Source of the DNA: Quercus robur
Taxonomy: Eukaryota > Streptophyta > Magnoliopsida > Fagales > Fagaceae
NCBI RefSeq assembly: GCF_932294415.1
Contig: NC_065539.1
Span: 47,530,501 to 47,594,500, forward strand
DNA: 64,000 nt
Direction of reading: 5' to 3'
Shown here: piece by piece, positions 44,637 to 56,730 of the stretch
Layout of the letters: the number at the start of each line of letters is the position of its first letter
Position numbering within the stretch: the stretch's first letter is position 1
The notes under the pieces: model-generated
What the model was told of the DNA's origin: nothing
Seen by the model: only the letters and a program-made list of their open reading frames with translations
The model's database searches: none
Translations under genes and position numbers: made by a program

Positions 44637-45146
44637 ACTATGACTCGAAATTTTTTATAGTTTTTTATATAATTATTGAGATAATATGAGGTCATTGGTA
44701 CTTAATAAGAGTTGTGAGCAGGGATTTATTATTCATCAATCACAATTTTTTTTTTTTTTTGCTGGATTCAAATACAACTAATTAATTTGTCAATTGTGAA
44801 ACAAAAAACTATAGCATTACTAAATGTGACATCTATTTCACAACAAAACATTTGACAAATGAGCTATTAATGCCTCCATGCTCAGCAAAAAGGGAAGAAA
44901 AGGCTAAATTATGAGATGCCCATGGATTTTTGTTTTTGGCATTTTTTGTGACTGGCATTATTTATCCACAAAGGATAATATTCTTGGTGAGTTCTATACT
45001 AAAGAAAATAGTGGAACTTAGCAAGCTTAAATTTATCTAGTGCGATATGTCTTGAATTTCTGATGGTCTGTGGTTGTTTTTGTTAAAATGGAGTTTTATC
45101 GTTATTATTTTTTTCTGAATTTGTAAAAATGAAGTTGATTAACAAT
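44637..45146. other. intergenic sequence
   Basis: AT-rich, no gene seen. Confidence 0.5.
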
Positions 45147-47603
45147 TGTTGATGCCCAATTTTGCAAATCCATATCCAAAAGCCATAAGAAAGAAAGCCC
45201 AATGAAAAGCAAGGCCCAAAGACCCACCAGGAAGACCGAAGAGCAAGAAAGGTCCAAAGAAATAAGTGCAAGTGAAAGCAATCTACAACAAAACACAAAT
45301 CTGCCGCAGAATACAGATCTGCCGCATAATACAATTCCCTCGCAGAATGGCTTCGGTAGACAAAGACAAATTAGGCCCAAGACCCTTTTGATCCAATCAA
45401 CATTATTTGGCCTACAAAGGCCCAAATTCTTTTGTATAAAAGGATAGGCGTGAAAGCTAATATAAAGAAGCACGGTGAAAAGAAACAAGGAGCAGCAGGA
45501 AGTGTCAGCAGTAGGAATCACGTGAAGGAAAGAAAAGCCAAACCAAAGGAAAATGACAAACATAGCAGGAAACGCGTGAAGAAATAAGACAAAACACGCA
45601 GCAGACCAAAACAAAACTAATCTGCTACGGCAGAAACAGCGTGGGAGACAAACACAGAAGACAGTGGAGCAAGCACAGAAGGGCCGGGGCACCACCAACC
45701 TGTACCCAGACAATACAAGGGAGGTGGGCCCACGGTCAAGGGGATTCAGAGGGCGTGGTTTGGTGGTGGAGGGAAAAGGGGGTCTATATTTGGTTTCCTG
45801 CCGTGACTTCTTTTGGGGAATATATCTTGCTAGGATGGTATCTTACCCAAAAGAAGTAATAAATGGTTGGGACCATCTGATGCATGCCATAGAGCTAGGT
45901 AATGAGGTAGAGGTATACAGCAGGAACAAACAAAAGGGAATTTTGTCGTGAAATGGGTAGTGGTGCAGCAAACATGAACTGAACAATGGCAGTGGTCTAG
46001 GCAACCAATGGGTGAGTGGGTAATCTTGAAAGGATGCCTACAACAAACCAAAAATAGTTGGTGAAGCCCTACGGGTAAAAGGGAGAAATCTCATTGAATC
46101 AGTTGGCTATAAAAGGAAGGTAACCAGGCAGAAAAAAGAGGTCGAATGGAAGAGAAAAAAACAAGGGAAGAGAGAAAAACACTAAAAGAGGGAGACCCAA
46201 TGGAGGGAAGCACTTAAGGGGGGGAAAACCCATGATAAGAGAGTAATAAGCACCCAGAGAGAGGTACCCAAGAAAAGGAAAGACCAAAAAGGGGGAACAA
46301 TCCACGACAGGAGAGTAATAAGAAACTAAGAGTAAAGAAAGAACGAGGAGAAAGAAAGAAAGTGGTAAAATAAAGAGAGAAAATACGGCAGGAATAGGGG
46401 CATGCATCAATAGACCATATTTTCCCTCCCTCTTAGCAAACCCACTCTTTGATGTCCCCAAAAGTAATAACTAGTAGCCATTTAGGCCTATTCTCCAAAA
46501 TGCACAACTTTGATGGCAAAAGTCTATGACAAGGTTGTTCAAGTTAGGGTTTGGGTTCTTTCCTGGTTTACTTATCCTATGAGAAGATTCAATACTTGAT
46601 TTTGATTGCAAATATATTTGATTTCTCTCATTCTAAATTATATCTGCTGTATTTAGTCATCCTGCCGTAGCACGTTTTTATCACGTCTGCTGCATCAGTT
46701 GCCTTGCTGTGGTATCTTTACTTTTTGTACTAGTTATTCTGCTGTAGCACATTTTCATTATATGTACCGTGTTAGCTATTATACTAACTAAACCTTTTCT
46801 GCGGAAGCTTTCTTCTTTATTTGTTATTGCGTGTTTCACTGTTGACACAAACTAATCATTATCCTGCCATAAGTATATATATATACATATATCTTGTTTC
46901 TCATGTTCTGCAAAATATATTTTATATATGTATATGTGAATACATATTAGTATATATACTCATATATGTATGTATATATTTGAGAATATGCTAACCCATT
47001 TAAACTAACATTTGTTTTATGGGTATTTTCTTTGGGTTTTAGATTTGTTTATGTGCAGGAAGTAGAAAAGTATTTCTGCAGTAAAAACGAAGAGTAGTCA
47101 TACACATTGCAAAAGGTTTTACTGCACGGCAGAAGGCTTTAAAGCACAACAGACAGCTTTAAAGCACAGCAGACAGCTTTATTGCATAGCAGAAGGCTTT
47201 ATGACAGAAAGCTTTAATGCACAGCAGAAAGCTTTACTGCACAGCAAGAAGCTTTATTGCATAGCAGGAAGCTTAATCGCACAGCAGAAAGTTTTGCTAT
47301 ATAGCAAAAAAAGTCAGTCCTGCGGTAGAAACTGGAGAAAAGTTCCTTTTGCGGCAGAAACTGGAAAAAAGTTCCTTTTGCGGCAGAAACTGGGGAAAAG
47401 TTACTTCTGCGGTAGAAACAGAGGATAAGCACCACGTTTTGCCCGCCGTAAGCGTGCTCCTGGCAGGCGAGACATAGTTTGCGCACAAGCCGGACCAAAC
47501 TGAGTTGCAGTTAGACCGGTCTCAACTCCCTTACTCAGAATACTCGGGCCCAATACCGCAGGAGGTAGTCCAGCCCACTTTAACCACAAAAAGGCCCACT
47601 ACA
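45147..47603. mobile_element. probable solo LTR, 2.46 kb
   Basis: It starts TGTTGATGCCCAATTTTGC and ends GGCCCACTACA, with ACAAT on both sides (45142-45146, 47604-47608). Two TATA-like signals (GTATAAAAGGATAG near 45435, GGCTATAAAAGGAAG near 46108) and repeated GCC/GGCCCA-rich stretches fit an LTR. It includes minisatellites and no credible ORF; the 202-residue frame on the minus strand is Phe/Leu/Cys-rich noise. Confidence 0.5.
47095..47425. repeat. minisatellites within the probable LTR
   Basis: An array of about ten variants of GCACAGCAGAAAGCTTTA (18-20 bases) is followed by three copies of a 33-base unit containing TTTGCGGCAGAAACTGG. Confidence 0.85.
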
Positions 47604-47724
47604 ACAATAAAAGGAAAAAAAAAATCAAGAGAAAGAGAGGAAGTTTCACACACATAAACTCTTCATAGTTCATACTTCGAAAATCTAGAGAGAAAGAGAC
47701 AGAGGAAAAAAACCAGTAATAAAA

Positions 47725-47885
47725 TTATGCAAGTAATTATCTTCCTCTTTCTTATGCTATACAAATATGAACAGAGGACCTTTGTGCATACAACATATAA
47801 AACAATAATATGCAAGTAATTATCTTCTCTTTCTTTTTCCATACAAATGTGAATGAATGACCTTTGTGCATACAACATATGAAAC
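47725..47885. repeat. tandem duplication of about 84 bases
   Basis: ATGCAAGTAATTATCTTC occurs at about 47728 and 47812, each followed by CCTTTGTGCATACAACATAT. Confidence 0.85.
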
Positions 47886-48538
47886 ACGCTTGGGTGTGTT
47901 ACTAGCTTCAGTTGTTTATTTGCATTAGCACTTTTTTTTTTTTTTTTTTTTTTAAAAATATATATATATATATATATATATTTTTATAGAGTTTCAACTA
48001 TCCACTTTTGATAATTACTTTATTTATTATAAGACCAAGGCATTAATTGGTTTTTGGTATATGCGAAAATTAAATTTCAGATCTTTTATTCAACCATTAG
48101 AAATTTTCTTATGTATTAGCATGTTCAAACTTAGAAGTGACATTTTCCATTAATAAAAAAATCACCAGTAGGATTTGATTAATCTTTTATTATTATAATT
48201 TTTTAATTTTTGGGATAGAAACAGGTTTGCTTAATTTTAGATAGTGAAGTACAAGAAATTTCATTAAGATGTAATTTGCTAGTTGCTATCGACCAATTTT
48301 ATATTATAGAATGTGATCCACAAATGTTTAGAAGAGGTAATAAGCAAATAGCAACTGGACAAACCAAACCATAATTATATACTTTCCAAACTACTTAGCT
48401 GATTTGCCAACCTAGCAACAATAAAAAAAGACAAGATAAGACAAAGGCAAAAAAACATAAATAAACCGTGCATACAAAATATCTTGTTAAACTTGTTTAT
48501 CTCTCCTATTTTACATTAATACCCACAATTAATGCAAA
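47886..48538. other. intergenic sequence left of duplication copy C
   Basis: Poly-T and TA tracts, no gene. Its last bases (ACCCACAATTAATGCAAAAA) are the paralogous, MULE-free flank of the 21.4 kb junction. Confidence 0.5.
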
Positions 48539-48579
48539 AATTACACGTTTTAATATACAAAAGTATGGATGTAAAAACA

Positions 48580-48890
48580 AAAACTTTTTTTTTTTTGAAA
48601 AATTAAAAATGTTATTCAATAGAAAGAAAATTACAAGGAAACAAAAAAAAAAAAAAAAAAAAAAAAGACAACCTCTCTATAGCTAATTTATGAGCAGCCA
48701 TATTTGCCTCACAATAAATTTTCAACCAAAAGAAATTGAAACTAGCGAGGAACATGCCACATAGATGGCCTCTACAAAATGATTTAGTCCCCGAGGGAAT
48801 ACTATCCTTAGTAGATGAGAGGGAATCTATACATGTGTTAGAATCACTTTCAATAATAACTCTTTTATTTCATCAGCAAACATACAATCT
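48580..48890 (-). mobile_element. LINE 3' scrap, paralogue of 21446-21715
   Basis: Same RNase H-end scrap with poly-T head, here with an extra A run. The coding frame is lost. Confidence 0.65.
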
Positions 48891-50082
48891 CATTGGCAAT
48901 GTTATGGGCACTTAGTCTTGTAGCTTATTATGATGCTTCACATAAGCAAACCTACACTCTTTTAACAACAACATTAACTTCATCAATCTCATCCACAAAA
49001 GCTTTGAGATTGTTATAGGAAGAAGAACCAACTTCGTTGGCAGCCTTCATAGCCAACTCCTTCCATTTCTTGGCATTACTTTTAATTACTTCCCTTCTTT
49101 CTCCATCTCCCACAACCAATTCCAAGCATCTCTTAATCTCATCACCTTCAACAATCCCATCCTTATTCACTGTCACCCTCACTCCTATCTTCCACACATC
49201 TTCAATTAGCTTCGCATTTGTCCCTTGATCAGACCACTATGGAAATGCTACCATTGGCACCCCTAAAACCAAACTCTCCAAAGTTGAATTCCACCCACAA
49301 TGTGTCACAAAGCATCCTAGTGAAGGATGTGACAAAACCTCCACTTGGGAACACCATGGCACTATCATTCCCATTTGTTCCAATTCCTCTCTACAACTCA
49401 ACTTCTCTTCTTCCCCACTTTCCTTAGCTCTTATGACCCACAAGAAAGGCCTCCCAAAATCCAACAATCCGCGTGCAATTTCCTCCATTTGTTGCTTTTT
49501 TAACACCAATAAGCTTCCAAATGAAACATAAATGACCGATGATTTGTGATGGGATTGACGAGAACATGTAATGATGACGAGGTAGCGTTATGACGAGGAT
49601 ATCCCATGACGACCAACAAACCAACAACGACGAGGAAAGGAAGGTCATTCAATGGTGCCAGCAAGTAACCTGGGCAGTTACGAAACCAGCAAAGCAGACC
49701 GTTGGAAGCTAATAAAAGCCCCATAATTGGGCTTGAGGCATTATGAAAGAATAACATTTACACTCCAACGGCTAGCAGGCAAGCTCACAGGTATAAAGTT
49801 CCAACATTTGCAGCATAAGGTACACAATTAAGATTCTGAAGATACACTTCTTGTTTTTTAGTTCTGCAAACAGCTTGATTGTTCTAACTTTGGCATCGGA
49901 GCCGTTGTGGCAGGCACCACACCGGTGACCACCTTTCATAAGAGGACCAGGCATCGACGAGGAGTTCCATCTGCCTACTGAGACTGACGAAGTTGCGCCT
50001 CATCAGTTTGGCGCCGTCTGTGGGGACGATATTTTCAGATTCATATCTGAGAACGTAGCTCCCATCAACCCTCTACATTCAG

Positions 50083-53000
50083 ATGGAATCCAACCCAGAC
50101 TCAGCAGCTTTGGCCCAGCAAGTCCAGGCCCTTGCAGCTACCATTGAAGAACTCACCAAACAGAACCAGGAAATGAAGCTACGGCTCCAGCAGGTTCAAC
50201 AAGCTCAACAGGAAGAAAACCGGTCCAAAGATAACTTGGAGGAAGAAGGGGATAGCCAACGGAGAGGAACCCCCCGAAGACCAGCTACTCCGGACGAACA
50301 AAACTCAAATCTTCTTCGAGAAATGAGGAAAGAGATGGACGAACTAAGGAGCGCTATCAAGGAGAAGACGGACCGAAGCGTAGATAAAATGATAAGGGCT
50401 ACGGATTCGCCATTCACTGCTGCGGTACTCGAATGCCCTGTGCCGTCAAAGTTTTGCTTGCCTCAATTGGAGCCATTCGACGGACTCAAGGACCCCCAGG
50501 ATCATCTTAATACCTTTAAGACGACTCTGGGTCTCTAGCAACCACCTAACGAGATATTGTGTCGTTCCTTCCCAACAACCCTCAAAGGAGGTGCAAGAGA
50601 ATGGTTTACTAAGTTGCCAAACTCGTCCATAGACAATTTCGATCAGCTGAGTAGTGCCTTCTTGCGCCACTTCATAGGGGGACAGCGCCCAAGGAGGCCA
50701 GTAGATTACTTGCTCACCATAAGATAGGGAGAGAAGGAGACTCTGAGGTCGTATGTCAAGCGATTCACCCGGGAAACTCTGGAAGTAGACGAAACTGACG
50801 ACAAGGTACAGCTGACGACCTTCAAGCCAGGGTTGAGATCCAGAGACCTCGTGGCCTCTCTTGCAAAGAACCCCCCAAAGACGATGGCGGAGATGCTCCT
50901 GAAGGCACAAAAGTACATGAACGCGGAGGATGCCCTAGCTGCCATAAAAGATAACGAGAGGCCAGGAGACAAGGCCAAGAGGGAAGACGACTGTAGGGGG
51001 CAAAAGCGAGACAGACCAGACCGTCGGAACAATGACGGGAATAGGAGGAAGGACGATAAAAATCCTCGGACGGTAAAATTTACTCCCTTGGTTATGCCTG
51101 TTGACAAGATTTTCACGCAGATCAAGGACGAGCACTATCTCAAATGGCCCAGGCCATTGCACTCATCCCCCAATGCACGTGATAAGAGCAAGTATTGCCG
51201 ATTCCATAGAGACCTCGGCCATAACACAGAAGATTGCAGAGACCTGAAGGAGCAAATAGAGGAGTTAATACGGAAAAGGAAGTTGCAGAAGTATGTAAAG
51301 AAAGGAGAATATAGCAAGTTCAGAGACGACACCAGGACCCAGTGTGAATCCTTCACTCGCGATGACGACCATCCGTCCCAACCTCCACGCAAGGTGATTA
51401 GGGAGATAAACACAATCACAGGAGGACCATTCTCAGGAGGATCATTTAAATCACTCAAAAAAGCATACCATAGACAAGTGAACAGCGTCCACACCATGCC
51501 TCCATCCAAACACCGACGAACAAGCCAAGACATGTCCTTCAGTGAAGGAGACGCCAGGGGAGTAAAGCAGCCCCACAACGATCCCCTGGTCATAGTACTG
51601 AACATAGAAGGGTTCAATACCAAAAGGATCCTTGTTGACAACGGGAGCTCAGCGAACATTATCTACTTCCCAGCCTTCCAGCAGCTGAGATTAGATCCAA
51701 AAAGGTTTCGCCCATTTGATTTTCCACTCGTCAGCTTCAGTGGAGACAGAGTCTACCCCAGGGGTATAGTGACGCTAACGGTAACAACTGGGACCTACCC
51801 ATTGCAGTTGACCAAACAAGTAGACTTCCTGGTGGTAGATTGCCCGTCATCCTACAATGTCATCATTGGGAGGCCCACCCTCAACAAGTGGAAGGCAACA
51901 ACGTCAACCTACTGTTTGAAGGTGAAATTCCCAACAGACAACGGCGTGGGTGAAGTGAAAGGTGATCAAGTCCTGGCAAGGGAATGCTATCAGGCAGTGC
52001 TGGCAGGAAAGGAGAACCACACGTGGACGATTGAAAAAGAAGAAATAGACGGGATTGAGACCTTGGAAACAGTGGAATTGGTAGAAGGGAAGGCAGACAA
52101 GACGACCAAGATAGGGACGACGCTAAGCCCCGAGATGAGAACAAGGCTCATAAAATTCCTTAAAGGGAATCTAGATGTCTTTGCATGGAGTCACGGGGAC
52201 ATGCCAGGCATATCTCCAGAAGTCATCCAGCATAGGCTGAATGTGGACCCCAGCAGGAAGCCCGTTCAGCAACGACGAAGAACTTTCGCCCCAGAGCGAG
52301 ATCAGGCAGTGGCAGAGGAAGTAACCAAACTCCTGACAGCTGGATTCATCCGGGAGGTATATTATCCAAAATGGCTCGCCAACGTCGTCCTGGTAAAGAA
52401 GGCAAACGGAAAATGGAGAATGTGTGTAGACTTCACCGACCTGAACAAAGCATGCCCAAAGGACAGCTTTCCTCTACCAAGGATAGACCAGCTCGTGGAC
52501 TCCACCGCCGGACACAAGTTACTGACGTTCATGGACGCCTTCTCAGGGTACAACCAGATAAAGATGGCTGAAGAAGACCAGGAGAAGACAACCTTCATCA
52601 CAAGCCAAGGACTCTACTGTTACAAGGTGATGCCTTTTGGGCTGAAAAATGCTGGAGCTACATATCAGAGAATGGTAAACAGGATGTTCAGCCAACAGAT
52701 TGGCAGGAACATAGAGGTGTACGTGGACGATATGCTCGTCAAGAGCAAGGAAGAGCTCACACACCTGGACGACTTGGAGGAAACTTTTGCAACCCTCAAA
52801 AAATACCAGATGAAGCTGAATCCAAGCAAGTGTGTTTTTGGGTTAGCCTCGGGGAAGTTCTTGGGATTCATGGTGTCCCAAAGAGGAATAGAAGCAAATC
52901 CAGAGAAAGTGCGAGCTATTATTAACATGGCCTTACCCAAAACCGTCAAGGATGTTCAAAAACTCACAGGAAGAATAGCAGCTTTAAATAGGTTCGTCTC

Positions 53001-55257
53001 TAGGGCTACAGACAAATGTCTGCCTTTCTTTAAGACGTTGAAGCAAGCTTTTGCTTGGACCGACGAGTGCGAAGCTGCGTTCCAAGAGCTGAAGCAATAC
53101 CTGAGCAGTCCACCTCTCCTAAGCCCGTCCAAAGAAGGAGAAAACCTATACCTGTACCTAGCGGTGTCAGCCTCGGCAGTAAGTGCAGCCTTGATTAGAG
53201 AAGAAGGCAAAAAGCAACTCCCGGTTTATTACGTCAGCCAAGCTTTCCAAGGGGCTGAGTCCAGATACCCAAGGATAGAAAAGATCGCGTTTGCACTTAT
53301 AATGGCCTCGCGCAAGCTCAGGCAATATTTCCAATCAAATCCTATTCTAGTAATTACGGATCAACCAATCAAGAAGTCAATGAGCAAGCCGGAAGCAGCA
53401 GGGAGAATGGTCCAGTGGGCAATTGAGCTTAGCCAGTTTGACATTGAGTACCATCCAAGAACAGCTATCAAGGCACAAGCTCTGGCAGACTTCATCGCAG
53501 AATTCACGATCCCTGACGAAGACAGGGTTACCGACGAAGCAGACAAACTAATAATACAGACTGATGGTTCGTCAGCTCAAAAGAAGGGGGGAGTAGGGGT
53601 CATCATAACCACCCCTAACGGAGAGGTGCTGAAGTATGGGGTCCAGCAAAAGTTCCCAGCCACCAACAACGAAGCTGAATACGAAGGAATACTGACGGGA
53701 CTGAGACTTGGGAAGGCTCTTGGAACCAAAAATTTGTTGATCCAAAGTGATTCGAAGCTAGTGATTGGACAGATCAAGGGAGAATACGAGGCAAAAGAAG
53801 AAAGGATGCAGAAGTACCTCAAGTTGGCAAGACAGCTAGCCCAGGAATTCGATACAGTGGAGTTCATACAAATCCCAAAAAGCCAGAATATGGGAGCTGA
53901 CGAAGTGTCAAAACTAGCGTCGTCAAAAGAAAAAGGGACTTGCACGGACCTGGCGATGGAAGTCCAAAAACACCCTAGTATCGAGGAAGTTGCAACCTTC
54001 ACCATCCAGAGCACCGACACCTGGATGACGCCCATAATATCCTTCCTCCAGGACGGGCACCTACCTCAAAACACTGAAGAAGCCAAAAAGATCAAGAAGA
54101 GGGCAGCCAGATTCACGATCCTGAATGACGTCTTGTACAAGAGAGGCTTCTCAATGCCCTACTTGAAGTGCGTCGACGAGGAAGAGGCCAAATACATCTT
54201 AGAGGAGGTACATGGAGGAATTTGTGGCGACCATGCTGGCTCCAAATCCCTAGCAAACAAAGTGGTAAGGGCAGGATATTTTTGGCCAACCATGCAGGCG
54301 GATGCAGCTGAGATCGTCAGGAGGTGCGACAAATGCCAACGATACGGAAATGTGCAACGGCTTCCAGAAGAGAAAATGACGACCATAACTTCCCCATGGC
54401 CATTTGCACAATGGGGAATCGATATCGTCGGTCCTCTGCCCCAAGGTAAAGGTCAGGTAAAATTCCTTCTTGTTGCTATTGACTATTTTACAAAATGGGT
54501 TGAAGCAGAGGCCCTAGCAACGATCACTGAGGCTCGGATCCAGAACTTTGTGTGGAAGAACATAATCTGCAGGTTCAGGATTCCCTCGACGATCATATCA
54601 GACAATGGGAGGCAGTTCGACAGTCAAGGCTTCAGGGAATTCTGCTCAAGCCTTGGGATCAAGAATCAATTCTCATCCCCAAGGCATCCTCAGGCAAACG
54701 GGCAGATGGAAGTGACGAACCGGACACTGCTCAAGATTATCAAGACCAGACTGAACGATGCAAAAGGTGCCTGGCCAGAAGAGCTACCAAATGTCCTGTG
54801 GGCCTACAGAACCACCGCCAGAACCCCAACGGGAGAAACCCCCTTCAGGCTTACCTATGGTACAGAAGCAGTAATCCCAGTCGAAGTAGGGGTCACAAGT
54901 ATCAGGCGTGGAACCTTCAACAAAGAAATCAATGATGACGAACTACGATTGAACCTAGATTGTCTGGACGAAGTAAGAGTCAACGCTTCCAGCAAGATGA
55001 CGAAGTACCAAAGAAAGATGGCCGAATACTATGACAAGCGGGTCAAACTGAGATGCCTGGACATAGGTGACCTCGTCCTATGCAGGACCACCATTGCAAC
55101 TAAAGACCCTACCCAGGGAAAGCTGGGTCCTACGTGGGAAGGTCCCTACCGAGTTGTTCACTACTCAAGACAAGGAAGTTATCACCTGGAAACCATGGAC
55201 GGACAAAGACTCCCTCGACCATGGAATATTGAGCATTTAAAAAAGTACCACCAGTAA
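50083..55257 (+). CDS. gag-pol region of the Tat element
   Basis: Gag begins at about 50083 (a Gln-rich coiled coil) and is followed by a zinc knuckle near 51.2 kb. The 1474-residue open pol frame (50833-55257) carries, in order, an aspartic protease with [10 protein letters not shown]; reverse transcriptase with the catalytic YVDDMLV; a first, Ty3-type RNase H; a second RNase H with [15 protein letters not shown] and [10 protein letters not shown]; and integrase with a zinc-finger, the core ([18 protein letters not shown]) and a C-terminal module ending near GPYRVVHY. The dual RNase H is the hallmark of the Tat lineage. This is a fossil-type annotation: pol looks whole, gag broken. Confidence 0.93.
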
Positions 55258-55429
55258 ATGTAATAGACAAAGGCAATTGCTCCTGAATTCAATAAAAATT
55301 TCTTATCTTTTGATGTCTTTGTGCAGACAGGTCCAGTCAATCGTAAGTCAAATTAACAGGAGTCCACTTTGACGAGCATATGTCATTGACGACAACTTTG
55401 ACGAGTATATGTCATTGACGACAAAGTCA

Positions 55430-55800
55430 GCGAATATGAGAAAGGGGCTAAGTGATAAGATTCCGCCAAGACGGATGTAAACCACTGACGAAGCCCTAAG
55501 TGACAAGATTCCTTAATGGGATGTAAGTCACCCTAAAAAAAAAAAGGCTAAGTGATAAGATTCCGCCAAGACGGATGTAAATCACTGACGAAGCCCTAAG
55601 TGACAAGATTCCTTAATGGGATGTAAGTCACCCTAAAAAAGGAAAAAAGGCTAAGTGATAAGATTCCGCCAAGACGGATGTAAATCATTGACGAAGCCAT
55701 AAAAGACGAGATTCCTTAATGGGATATAAGTCACCCTAACAAAGGAAAACAAGAGCCAAGTGATAAGATTCCGCCAAGACGGATGTAAATCACTGACGAG
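55430..55800. repeat. tandem repeat downstream of pol
   Basis: Four units of about 100 bases with GCTAAGTGATAAGATTCCGC, CAAGACGGATGTAA and CTTAATGGGATGTAAGTCAC. Tandem arrays after pol are common in Tat elements. Confidence 0.88.
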
Positions 55801-56098
55801 GGGTACGCAAATGGCAAAGTCCCACCGAACGAACCAAGGACTTGGACAAGGGAAAGAACAAGAAAAAAGACAAATATCCACAACAAACGAGCAAATCACA
55901 AGGAATTTGCACTAAGTACCAGCCAAATACAAGGTACGCCAAAAAAATTTATACTAAAGTCACGCACATGGGCACAAACACAGACAGTAGTAGATAAACG
56001 TTAAATTATAGAAAAGCCCAAAAACATAGGGCAATTATCCTTGTTTCTCTTAACAAGGCCAAAAGATATTGTTCTAAAAATAAAAACAAAATATATAC

Positions 56099-56106
56099 GT
56101 ACATCT

Positions 56107-56140
<34 letters not shown>

Positions 56141-56424
56141 GCCTAAAACTTAATGGGCAAATATGAGAGATAATTTTTCCAAGGATCAAGCTCGGGCTTC
56201 CGGAGCGTCAGTAACTGGGCCATCAGCAGTAGAAGCGTCTTCAGCACTAGGGGCGTCGCCACCAGGAGCATCACCTTCAGGCAGAGAGGATTGGGTGGCC
56301 TCGTCAGCAGCCATCTCTTGATCCACCACTTCCAAATCCAGAGACGGTAGATCAACTCCAGCAGGGTGCTTGACGAGGTATCTGCGGAGGAGCTCGAAGC
56401 CCTTGAAGTACCAACGTACATCTC

Positions 56425-56456
<32 letters not shown>

Positions 56457-56730
56457 GGCCTAAAACTTAATGGGCAAATATGAGAGATAATTTTTCCAAG
56501 GATCAAGCTCGGGCTTCCGGAGCGTCAGTAACTGGGCCATCAGCAGTAGAAGCGTCTTCAGCACTAGGGGCGTCGCCACCAGGAGCATCACCTTCAGGCA
56601 GAGAGGATTGGGTGGCCTCGTCAGCAGCCATCTCTTGATCCACCACTTCCAAATCCAGAGACGGTAGATCAACTCCAGCAGGGTGCTTGACGAGGTATCT
56701 GCGGAGGAGCTCGAAGCCCTTGAAGTACCA
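56099..56730. repeat. direct duplication of about 310 bases in the Tat element
   Basis: GTACATCTC plus a long A run and the following roughly 300 bases occur at 56099 and again at 56409, nearly identical. The duplicated part covers the end of the antisense coding region. Confidence 0.9.

Noticed and set aside
45105-45713. 202-residue minus-strand ORF
   Set aside because: Phe/Leu/Cys/Val-rich with no motif, inside a repeat-type LTR; probably chance.
47095-47425. Second CRISPR-like array
   Set aside because: These are contiguous degenerate minisatellite units without unique spacers.
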